This document shows, piece after piece, positions 6,550-12,492 of a stretch of 12,492 bases of DNA. The translations under genes were made by a program, and so were the position numbers. The DNA comes from an uncultured Bacteroides sp. (GTDB lineage: Bacteria > Bacteroidota > Bacteroidia > Bacteroidales > Bacteroidaceae): NCBI GenBank assembly GCA_900557355.1, contig USSR01000134.1, positions 1-12,492 on the forward strand, read 5' to 3'. A model generated the notes under the pieces. It did no database searches. It was not told the DNA's origin and saw nothing but the letters and a program-made list of their open reading frames with translations. How positions within the stretch are numbered: the stretch's first letter is position 1; the number at the start of each line of letters is the position of its first letter.

Positions 6550-8520
6550 TCATTTTATGGGCAAAGTCAATACAAAGCGGCATCCTTCGGTATATTTATC
6601 ATCGAGCATCAGACTACCGTTCATTTTTTCCATGATGAGGCGTCCAAGTGCTAATCCCAGTCCGGTTCCTGTGGAGAATGTATCTATTTTGGCAAAACGT
6701 TCGAATACAAAGTCCTGCTTGTCTTGGGGGATACCAATTCCGGTGTCTGTTACGGAAATCACCAATGACCGTTGTTTAGGATTGATATGCCAACTGAGTG
6801 TGATGCTGCCTTTTTCGGTGAATCGGGCTGAATTGTGAAGCAAGTGTGATACCACTTGGGTGAGGCGTCCGGGATTAGTGTACAGGTGGAGTTCGTCCTG
6901 TTCCGGTTGGTAAACCAGCTCTACTCCAGGTTTGAGTGAGTTTTTAGCCTTTTCCACCCATTGACGGCACAATGCGTTTATCTCTACTTTAGTATCGGTG
7001 GGGATGGGTGTGCCGCTATCGAGGTTGGCCAGTTCGAGCACATTATCCACCAGTTGAAGCAGATGGTTGCTGCCTTGTTCAATGATGCCGGTATATTCTT
7101 TCGATTCTTCGTCCTCTTCAGAAATCTTGCTGCTGAGTATTTGCGAAAAACCTACTATGGAATTAAGCGGCGTGCGTATCTCATGGCTCATATTCTGTAT
7201 GAATTCCGTTTTCATGCGGCTGGCACTCTGTTCTGCATCTTTGGCACGCCGCAGAACTTTATTCAGTCGGGTTTCGCGGAAGAACATGACCCCCACGATC
7301 ACTACTATGATGCATAATAAAATAATGAGATACCGGCGTTTCTCTAATTGTATTTCCTGATTTTTTTGTATTAACTCCTTGTTTTCTAAATTAAGATGTT
7401 CCATACCCAGAATGGTTGCGAACTCTCCAACTGATATGTCTTCTTGGGCACTACTCAGCGAATCGCTGAGTTGAAAAGCTTTTTCATAACTTTCAATTGC
7501 TTTCTGATAGTCTTTTTTAGCAGTATAGATTGAACCACGTGTACGATATAAAGTCGGGGTGATAAATCCATTTTGGCTAAGCTTTTCAAAGGCTTGCTGA
7601 AATGCATCCAGAGCTTTTTCGTATTCACCGGTTTCCATATAATAATTGGTTTCAATTTCCAGTAGATTTGTTGTACGTTTAATACGTAGTTCTGTATTCT
7701 TGCTGAAAAGTTGTTTGGTTTCTTTTAGTGTTTCCCGGGCTTTGACCATATCTTTGGTGTGAATATAATAACGAAGTAGTCCGCATAGATAAGCTCCCTG
7801 GTTTAGTTCATTACCTATATACAATTTACTTTCTTCAAGAGCTTCCCAGGCCTTTGTCGATTCGTTGGTACGGAGGTAGCAGTTACTTAATTCAAGATAT
7901 TTGTTTGTCAGATTGTATTTATTCAGGTTATATTTTAATGTGAGATCTATCAGTTTTTGTGCATATACAGTAGCTTGCTTATAGAGTTCTTTGCTCTGGT
8001 AGATGCGCAATAACGCTTGATAGCAATTCTGCATACCATCAATTTCTTCCCGACTTTCTGACTCTTGTTGCATTTTGTTGGCTTCATAGAGGGCTAGGTT
8101 TAATTTCTTCTGTTTAGTATAGTAAGTTATGAGACGGTTGGCCCAAGCAAAATAATAATATTGAGGTTGATTGGTTTTCCGGGCAAAGTCTTTGATGGTG
8201 TTGGTATATAATATCAGGCTATCCTCTTGACCTTCAAAGGATGGGCCAAAATAGAAATGATCTGTTTTGCTGGAGATGGCGACTGCTTGCATGCGTAAGT
8301 CTCCTTTGTCTTTCGCCATAAGGAATAGCGTATCAAGCATCAATATGACAGAGGGGGACTTTATTGCTGCCTTACAATGTTGATAATATACAAATAATGT
8401 ACTGTCAACATGATACTTTTCTTGTTCGCTTGTCTGTTGCCCGTGGATATGTCCGGGAATAAGCAACCAGAAAAATAGTAGGAAAATAGAGACCAGTCCG
8501 GTTGTTCTGCATGCTTCCAT
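6550..8520 (-). CDS. TPR-containing membrane sensor histidine kinase (HK2), paralogue of HK1
   Basis: This 656-residue protein has the same architecture as HK1: signal peptide (about 1-27), periplasmic TPR region (about 30-385; clearest repeats at 291-317 and 324-354), one membrane span (397-414), HisKA with His446 in MSHEIRTPLNS, and HATPase_c with G1 DTGIGIP (592-598) and G2 GTGLGLA (618-624). The two are alike along their whole length, for example DFARKTNQP and ALYEANKM in the sensor region, so they arose by tandem duplication and divergence. There are two differences. The linker between membrane span and HisKA is 21 residues shorter than in HK1. The N-box reads HLLHNSARF (558-566), with His558 where HK1 has the conserved Asn575; the second asparagine (Asn562) is kept. 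Kinase activity may therefore be altered. There is no receiver domain and no response regulator nearby. It is transcribed divergently from folP. Confidence 0.92.
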   Translation of the reverse strand: MEACRTTGLVSIFLLFFWLLIPGHIHGQQTSEQEKYHVDSTLFVYYQHCKAAIKSPSVILMLDTLFLMAKDKGDLRMQAVAISSKTDHFYFGPSFEGQEDSLILYTNTIKDFARKTNQPQYYYFAWANRLITYYTKQKKLNLALYEANKMQQESESREEIDGMQNCYQALLRIYQSKELYKQATVYAQKLIDLTLKYNLNKYNLTNKYLELSNCYLRTNESTKAWEALEESKLYIGNELNQGAYLCGLLRYYIHTKDMVKARETLKETKQLFSKNTELRIKRTTNLLEIETNYYMETGEYEKALDAFQQAFEKLSQNGFITPTLYRTRGSIYTAKKDYQKAIESYEKAFQLSDSLSSAQEDISVGEFATILGMEHLNLENKELIQKNQEIQLEKRRYLIILLCIIVVIVGVMFFRETRLNKVLRRAKDAEQSASRMKTEFIQNMSHEIRTPLNSIVGFSQILSSKISEEDEESKEYTGIIEQGSNHLLQLVDNVLELANLDSGTPIPTDTKVEINALCRQWVEKAKNSLKPGVELVYQPEQDELHLYTNPGRLTQVVSHLLHNSARFTEKGSITLSWHINPKQRSLVISVTDTGIGIPQDKQDFVFERFAKIDTFSTGTGLGLALGRLIMEKMNGSLMLDDKYTEGCRFVLTLPIK

Positions 8521-8557
8521 AGTTTACTACTTCTATCGATCGGTTGTTAATCCTGAG

Positions 8558-8565
8558 CAAAGTTA
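8558..8565 (-). promoter_or_regulatory. Promoter -7 element for HK2
   Basis: The minus strand reads TAACTTTG, a perfect TAnnTTTG match 37 bases before the HK2 ATG. The 28 bases at 8558-8585 match 6497-6524 upstream of HK1 at 23 positions, including the first 12 in a row. Confidence 0.65.
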
Positions 8566-8610
8566 ATTTGTTTTTTTGTATTTAATGTATTTACGATAAT
8601 CTTTTTTGGC

Positions 8611-8618
8611 TACATTTG
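8611..8618 (+). promoter_or_regulatory. Promoter -7 element for folP
   Basis: TACATTTG is a perfect TAnnTTTG match, 27 bases before the ATG at 8646. A possible TTG start for folP at 8616-8618 lies inside this element, so that codon would not be transcribed and the ATG at 8646 is the real start. The element may drive folP and cdaA together. Confidence 0.65.
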
Positions 8619-8645
8619 CAAAGTATAAACGAAAAAGGATTATCC

Positions 8646-9512
8646 ATGGAAACATTATCCTCTAAATATATCAACGTCAACGGTTCTTTGCTCGACTTGT
8701 CCGTTCCCTGCGTCATGGGAATATTAAATATTACTCCTGATTCTTTCTATGCCGGTTCACGTATGCAAACTGAAACTGAAATAGCTGCACGGGCACAACA
8801 GATATTGGATGAAGGTGCCGGAATTATAGATATCGGTGCATATTCTTCCCGGCCGAATGCAGAGAACGTTTCTCCCCATGAAGAAATGGAGCGTTTGCGT
8901 ATGGGATTGGAAATCTTGCGCAAGACACACCCCGGAGCAGTTGTTTCTGTCGATACTTTCAGGGCGGATGTAGCACGGATGTGTGTGGAGGAATATGGAG
9001 TGGCTATAATCAATGATATTGCTGCCGGAGAGATGGATGCGGATATGTTTCGTACAGTGGTCGAGCTGAATGTACCTTATATCATGATGCACATGCAGGG
9101 AACCCCGCAGAATATGCAGCAACATCCACACTATGATAATCTTTTGAAAGAGGTCTTCTTGTATTTTGCGCAGAAGGTGCAGCAGTTACGTGACTTGGGT
9201 ATGAAGGATATCATTCTTGACCCGGGGTTTGGATTTGGCAAAACAGTGGAGCATAACTATGAACTCCTTGCACATCTCGAAGAGTTTCGTATTTTTGAAT
9301 TGCCTTTGTTGGTAGGTGTTTCCCGTAAGTCCATGATTTATCGCTTATTGGGTAACACTCCGCAGGATGCATTGAACGGAACAACGGTACTCGATACTAT
9401 TTGCCTGTTGAAAGGAGCTGATATTCTCCGGGTACATGATGTACGCGAAGCCGTAGAAACGGTGAAAATTGTGGAGGCAATGCGAAAAAATAGTGATAAG
9501 GTGATAGAGTGA
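8646..9512 (+). CDS. folP: Dihydropteroate synthase (FolP)
   Basis: FolP condenses dihydropterin pyrophosphate with p-aminobenzoate to make dihydropteroate in folate synthesis, and is the sulfonamide target. From the ATG at 8646 the protein has 288 residues, a normal length. Visible motifs in order are MGILNITPDSFY (24-35), DIGAYSSRPN (62-71), SVDTF (101-105), INDIAAG (122-128), MHMQGTPQNM (148-157), LDPGFGFGKT (191-200), GVSRKS (224-229) and RVHDV (262-266). The loop usually written as DIGGxSTRPG is DIGAYSSRPN here, which may be a lineage variant. An in-frame TTG 30 bases upstream is rejected because it lies in the -7 element; the ATG has AAAAGGA just upstream. cdaA follows 58 bases later on the same strand. 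Confidence 0.96.
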   Translation: METLSSKYINVNGSLLDLSVPCVMGILNITPDSFYAGSRMQTETEIAARAQQILDEGAGIIDIGAYSSRPNAENVSPHEEMERLRMGLEILRKTHPGAVVSVDTFRADVARMCVEEYGVAIINDIAAGEMDADMFRTVVELNVPYIMMHMQGTPQNMQQHPHYDNLLKEVFLYFAQKVQQLRDLGMKDIILDPGFGFGKTVEHNYELLAHLEEFRIFELPLLVGVSRKSMIYRLLGNTPQDALNGTTVLDTICLLKGADILRVHDVREAVETVKIVEAMRKNSDKVIE

Positions 9513-9521
9513 TAAGTGATA
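9493..9521 (+). repeat. Four GTGATA repeats at the folP 3' end
   Basis: GTGATA occurs at 9493, 9501, 9509 and 9516, at steps of 8, 8 and 7 bases. The third copy contains the folP stop codon TGA (9510-9512). It may reflect slippage at the gene end; no function is apparent. Confidence 0.6.
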
Positions 9522-9536
9522 AAGGAAAGTCACTTA
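9513..9536 (+). terminator. Weak hairpin between folP and cdaA
   Basis: TAAGTGA (9513-9519) and TCACTTA (9530-9536) form a perfect 7-base stem around a 10-base purine-rich loop directly after the folP stop. No T-run follows, so it is more likely a processing or partial-attenuation site than a full terminator. Confidence 0.3.
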
Positions 9537-9539
9537 GCT

Positions 9540-9567
9540 CATAATTCATAATTCATAAATCATAATT
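9540..9567 (+). repeat. Four tandem 7-base CATAATT units before cdaA
   Basis: CATAATT, CATAATT, CATAAAT and CATAATT run head to tail from 9540 to 9567, with the third copy differing by one base. The array ends three bases before the cdaA ATG and so takes the place of the ribosome-binding region. It could vary in copy number by slippage. Similar AT-rich short repeats are common between genes in Bacteroides. Confidence 0.75.
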
Positions 9568-9570
9568 CTT

Positions 9571-10335
9571 ATGTTTTTTGATATTGGAGTAAAAGATATT
9601 ATTGATGTTCTTCTGGTTGCATTTCTGCTTTACTATACGTATAAGCTGATGAAAGCTTCCGGTTCCATCAATGTGTTTACGGGTATCCTGATATTCATAT
9701 TGATCTGGTTGGTGGTGTCACAGGTATTGGAGATGAAATTGCTGGGTTCCATCTTTGACAAGTTGGTGAGTGTAGGAGTAGTAGCACTTATTATCCTCTT
9801 CCAGGATGAGATACGGCGCTTTTTGCTGACGCTTGGTTCACACCAGCATGCCAGTGCTTTGGTACGCTTCTTTACTGGGAATAAGAAGGAGAGCATGCAG
9901 CACGATGAAATCATGCCGGTAGTTATGGCATGTATCAGTATGGGCAAACAGAAAGTAGGGGCTTTGATTGTGATTGAACATAACTTTCCTTTGGATGATG
10001 TGGTGCGTACGGGTGAAATTATCAATGCTGATATTAACCAGCGCCTGATAGAGAATATCTTTTTCAAGAACAGCCCTTTACATGACGGTGCAATGGTGAT
10101 CAGTAAAGGGCGGATAAAGGCGGCAGGATGTATTCTTCCGGTATCGCACAATCTGGACATACCGAAGGAACTGGGACTGCGCCATCGTGCAGCGATGGGG
10201 ATTTCCCAGGAATCTGATGCACTTGCTATTATTGTGTCCGAAGAAACCGGATCCATTTCTGTAGCCTATAAAGGGCAATTCCACTTACGTTTGAATGCGG
10301 AAGAACTGGAAAGCCTGTTGACAAAAGAAAATTAG
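9571..10335 (+). CDS. cdaA: Diadenylate cyclase (CdaA/DacA type)
   Basis: CdaA joins two ATP molecules into the second messenger c-di-AMP, which controls potassium and osmolyte balance and cell-wall integrity in the species studied. The 254-residue protein has three N-terminal membrane spans (about 11-27, 35-51 and 62-78), then a cytoplasmic DAC domain (about 95-245) carrying both catalytic signatures: DGA (172-174, in LHDGAMVI) and RHR (204-206, in LRHRAAMG). SEETG (223-227) is also conserved in the family. Length and topology match CdaA rather than DisA (which has a DNA-binding C-terminus) or CdaS. In Firmicutes cdaA usually lies with cdaR and glmM; here the partner is folP, and no cdaR-like YbbR gene is in the window. 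There is no Shine-Dalgarno sequence; the CATAATT array abuts the start. Confidence 0.95.
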   Translation: MFFDIGVKDIIDVLLVAFLLYYTYKLMKASGSINVFTGILIFILIWLVVSQVLEMKLLGSIFDKLVSVGVVALIILFQDEIRRFLLTLGSHQHASALVRFFTGNKKESMQHDEIMPVVMACISMGKQKVGALIVIEHNFPLDDVVRTGEIINADINQRLIENIFFKNSPLHDGAMVISKGRIKAAGCILPVSHNLDIPKELGLRHRAAMGISQESDALAIIVSEETGSISVAYKGQFHLRLNAEELESLLTKEN

Positions 10336-10434
10336 TTTCGGGTGTGACAAAATGATACTAAATAGCGTCTTATATACTGAAAAACAGAACTTATATAAAG
10401 AACATATTATTAGCAATCTTAAAAAAAAAGAAAG

Positions 10435-11973
10435 ATGGATAGACGGAATTTCTTACGGATGGGGAGTCTGGCAGTATTAGGTTCGCTGGCTGCTCCGTCG
10501 CTTGCCTTGCCTGATACGGTACGGGGAGCTTTGGGAGGCACGGATAACAAATCTGCTGTAGCTGCGGCTATGAACCATTTCGGTGTAACGGAGGCAGACC
10601 TAAAGAAGGTGCTGACTGCTGCACTTGAAAAAGGTGGGGATTATGCGGACCTTTATTTTGAACACTCTTTTAATAATGCTGTAGCCCTGATGGACGGTAA
10701 AGTGAACAATTGTAGTTCAAATATTGACTTCGGTATGGGTGTCCGTGTATTAGCCGGTGACCAAAGCGGTTATGCTTATGTGGAAGGTGTGACGTTGGAA
10801 GAAATGTTGCGTGCCGCACGTACGGCTGCCCGCATTGCTTCTTCCGGTAAGGCAGGAAAACCTGTTGCATTTAAGGAGAAGACGATTGAAAGAGACCGTT
10901 ATTCTGTAGTTACTCCTTGGGAAGAAGTGAGCCTGAAAGAGAAAATGCCTTATCTGCAAAAACTGAATGATAAAGTCTTTGCGTTGGACAATCGTGTACG
11001 TAAGGTGCAGGCTTCTTTGAGCGACAACACAACACATGTGCTGTTCTGTAATTCAGAAGGTGTGACTTACTATGATTATCGTCCGATGGTATCCTATATG
11101 GCTTTCTGTATTATGGAAGAGAACGGACGTATGGAAAATAACTATGCCACTCGTTCCTATCGTAAAGGTTTTGAATTTATGACAGATGATATCATCGAAG
11201 TGATAGCTCGCGAAGTTGTAGACAATACAGCAATTATGTTTAAAGCCATTAAGCCTAAAGGTGGTGAACTCCCTGTGGTGATGGCATCCGGCGGTTCGGG
11301 TATTTTGTTGCACGAAGCTATCGGACATGCGTTTGAAGCTGATTTCAACCGTAAGAATGTTTCTATCTTTGCTGATCAGTTGAACAAGAAAGTATGTAAT
11401 GAACATATCAGTGTGGTAGATGACGGTACGATTCCTTTCAATCGTGGTTCTGTAAACTTCGATGATGAAGGTATAGAAGGACAGAAGACTTATATCGTGA
11501 AGGATGGTGTATTGACTAGTTACCTGCACGACCGTATCAGTTCTAAACACTACGGTGTGGCTCCTACCGGAAACGGACGCCGCGATACTTTCCGTAATGT
11601 ACCTATTCCTCGTATGCGTGCTACGTATATGGAAGCCGGAGATATGAAGGAAGAAGATATCATCTCTACTGTAAAGAATGGTATTTATGCACAACAATTC
11701 ACCAATGGACAGGTGCAGATTGGTGCAGGTGACTTTACGTTCTTCGTAAAATTCGGTTATATGATTGAAGACGGTAAGCTGACGCAGCCTATCAAAGATA
11801 TCAACATTATCGGTAATGGACCCAAAGCATTGGCAGATATCACGATGGTGGCAAGCAATGACCAGATCGATAACGGTACGTGGACATGCGGTAAGGACGG
11901 ACAGTCTTGTCCGGTGACTTGTGGTATGCCTTCGGCTTTAGTAAGTAAATTAACTGTAGGAGGAGAAAACTGA
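10435..11973 (+). CDS. tldD: TldD metalloprotease subunit with Tat-like signal
   Basis: TldD is the catalytic subunit of the TldD/TldE protease, which in E. coli matures microcin B17 and degrades the CcdA antitoxin inside the cell. The 512 residues contain the zinc motif HEAIGH (293-298; HExxxH). Cys485 in TCGKDGQ is the likely third metal ligand, and the C-terminal VGGEN tail is typical. Unlike the cytosolic E. coli protein, this one begins MDRRNFLRMG followed by a hydrophobic stretch and PSLA before residue 25, which matches a twin-arginine signal peptide; the mature domain starts near residue 40. The 99 bases upstream are AT-rich, with no TAnnTTTG and only a weak AAGAAAG before the ATG. 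It may be transcribed with cdaA or from a divergent type of promoter. tldE overlaps its stop by one base. Confidence 0.94.
   Translation: MDRRNFLRMGSLAVLGSLAAPSLALPDTVRGALGGTDNKSAVAAAMNHFGVTEADLKKVLTAALEKGGDYADLYFEHSFNNAVALMDGKVNNCSSNIDFGMGVRVLAGDQSGYAYVEGVTLEEMLRAARTAARIASSGKAGKPVAFKEKTIERDRYSVVTPWEEVSLKEKMPYLQKLNDKVFALDNRVRKVQASLSDNTTHVLFCNSEGVTYYDYRPMVSYMAFCIMEENGRMENNYATRSYRKGFEFMTDDIIEVIAREVVDNTAIMFKAIKPKGGELPVVMASGGSGILLHEAIGHAFEADFNRKNVSIFADQLNKKVCNEHISVVDDGTIPFNRGSVNFDDEGIEGQKTYIVKDGVLTSYLHDRISSKHYGVAPTGNGRRDTFRNVPIPRMRATYMEAGDMKEEDIISTVKNGIYAQQFTNGQVQIGAGDFTFFVKFGYMIEDGKLTQPIKDINIIGNGPKALADITMVASNDQIDNGTWTCGKDGQSCPVTCGMPSALVSKLTVGGEN
11958..11963 (+). promoter_or_regulatory. Strong Shine-Dalgarno for tldE within tldD
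   Basis: AGGAGG lies 9 bases before the tldE ATG and encodes the Val-Gly-Gly region of the TldD tail. A full consensus Shine-Dalgarno is unusual here, where the other starts have weak or no such site. With the TGATG overlap it should give efficient, coupled production of the second subunit. Confidence 0.7.
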
Positions 11974-12492
11974 TGATAACAGATAATAATAAAAAACTGG
12001 CTCAATGGGCGATGGATTTCGCTCTGAAGAATGGTTGCCAGGCAGCCAAAGTTGTATTGTATGCCAATTCAAACACTTCTTTCGAATTGCGTGATGCTAA
12101 GATGGATCGTCTGCAACAGGCTTCTGAAAGTGGTATGGGAATCAATGTATATGTAGATGGACGTTACGGTAACTATTCTACAAACCGTCTGGATAAGAAA
12201 GAACTGGAAACATTTATCAAGAATGGCATCGAGTCCACCCGTTATCTGGCTCCGGATGAATTCCGTGTATTGGCAGATCCCGCCCGCTATTATACAGGTG
12301 GGAAACCCGATCTGCAGATGTTCGATGATAAAATCTTCGGTATCAATCCGGATGATAAAGTTGCTTTGGCCCGTGCTGCCGCTGGAGAAGTTATGGGTAA
12401 GAATGATCGTATCATCTCAGTAGAGACCTCATACAGTGATGGTGAGAATGCTTCTTACCGTCTGATGAGTAATGGTTTTGAAGGTGAATCCA
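11973..12492 (+). CDS. TldE/PmbA subunit, N-terminal part (cut by window edge)
   Basis: The ATG at 11973-11975 shares its A with the tldD stop (TGATG). The frame stays open for 173 codons to the window edge. The N-terminus (KKLAQWAMDFALKNGCQAAK) and the stretch SFELRDAKMDRLQQASESG followed by GINVYVDGRYGNYSTN match the N-terminal domain of TldD/TldE family proteins (PmbA_TldD), in which the non-catalytic TldE partners TldD. No signal peptide or membrane span is present, in contrast to TldD. Whether a metal site is lacking, as expected for TldE, cannot be seen because the C-terminal domain is outside the window. The assignment rests on family resemblance and on the coupled position after tldD. 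Confidence 0.88.
   Translation, partial: MITDNNKKLAQWAMDFALKNGCQAAKVVLYANSNTSFELRDAKMDRLQQASESGMGINVYVDGRYGNYSTNRLDKKELETFIKNGIESTRYLAPDEFRVLADPARYYTGGKPDLQMFDDKIFGINPDDKVALARAAAGEVMGKNDRIISVETSYSDGENASYRLMSNGFEGES

Noticed and set aside
6961..7360. Two overlapping plus-strand frames of about 100 codons inside HK2
   Set aside because: They lie opposite the conserved HisKA region of HK2, have no promoter or ribosome-binding site, and show no known motif.
4450..8520. Hybrid two-component systems of the polysaccharide-utilisation type
   Set aside because: Both proteins end right after HATPase_c, with no receiver or HTH domain; the N-terminus has TPRs rather than beta-propeller repeats, and no SusC/SusD genes are nearby.
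8616..8645. TTG-initiated N-terminal extension of folP by 10 residues
   Set aside because: The TTG is part of the -7 promoter element TACATTTG, and the ATG at 8646 gives the normal family N-terminus.
9633..10256. 207-codon open frame on the minus strand
   Set aside because: It lies wholly antisense to cdaA, whose catalytic motifs are intact; the translation has no recognisable domain and looks like a codon-bias shadow.
10336..10434. Promoter or riboswitch in the cdaA-tldD gap
   Set aside because: The 99 bases are AT-rich, but no TAnnTTTG element, strong stem or known riboswitch core could be found by eye.
11053..11697. 214-codon open frame on the minus strand
   Set aside because: It lies wholly antisense to tldD, including the HEAIGH region, and its composition (rich in His, Ile, Thr and Arg) is typical of an antisense shadow.
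1..12492. Mobile element, defence island or CRISPR array
   Set aside because: No transposase, integrase, direct-repeat array, tRNA-adjacent attachment site or abrupt composition change was seen; gene content is core chromosomal.

Overview
The window reads as ordinary chromosome of a Bacteroidales bacterium, most likely Bacteroides or a close relative. Three things point there. The gene content is typical: membrane-bound sensor kinases with N-terminal TPRs, a membrane-anchored helix-hairpin-helix protein, and a folP-cdaA pair. Six of the start-proximal intergenic regions carry a perfect match to TAnnTTTG, the -7 element read by the Bacteroidota primary sigma factor. Most starts lack a strong Shine-Dalgarno sequence. 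There are no rRNA or tRNA genes, insertion sequences, phage genes or CRISPR arrays, and no gap over 300 bases without a gene.

Layout, left to right. The last 68 codons of a LolD-like ABC ATPase (+) face a two-gene unit on the minus strand, in which an NSS-family sodium symporter is followed after 3 bases by a membrane-anchored protein with three helix-hairpin-helix modules. A divergent promoter region then separates the symporter from a small VanZ-family membrane protein (+), which converges on murF (-) across a shared hairpin. Upstream of murF on the minus strand lie two tandem paralogous sensor histidine kinases (HK2, then HK1). Each has a signal peptide, a periplasmic TPR region, one membrane span, and HisKA and HATPase_c domains, and neither has a receiver domain or an adjacent response regulator. 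A second divergent promoter region separates HK2 from folP (+). folP is followed by cdaA (diadenylate cyclase), tldD and the first third of tldE/pmbA, all on the plus strand.

How the genes fit together. murF (peptidoglycan precursor), cdaA (c-di-AMP, linked to cell-wall and osmotic homeostasis in other bacteria), the VanZ-like protein and the LolD-like ATPase are all envelope-related, but no single pathway unites the window. tldD and tldE overlap by one base and should form a heterodimeric metalloprotease. TldD has an N-terminus like a twin-arginine signal and TldE does not, so a folded complex could be exported on one signal.

I found no clear previously undescribed system. The best leads are the duplicated kinase pair, the possible Tat-exported TldD/E complex, and the symporter's substrate-site substitution. 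In the kinase pair the promoter was duplicated too, the signalling helix differs by exactly 21 residues, and HK2 has lost one N-box asparagine.
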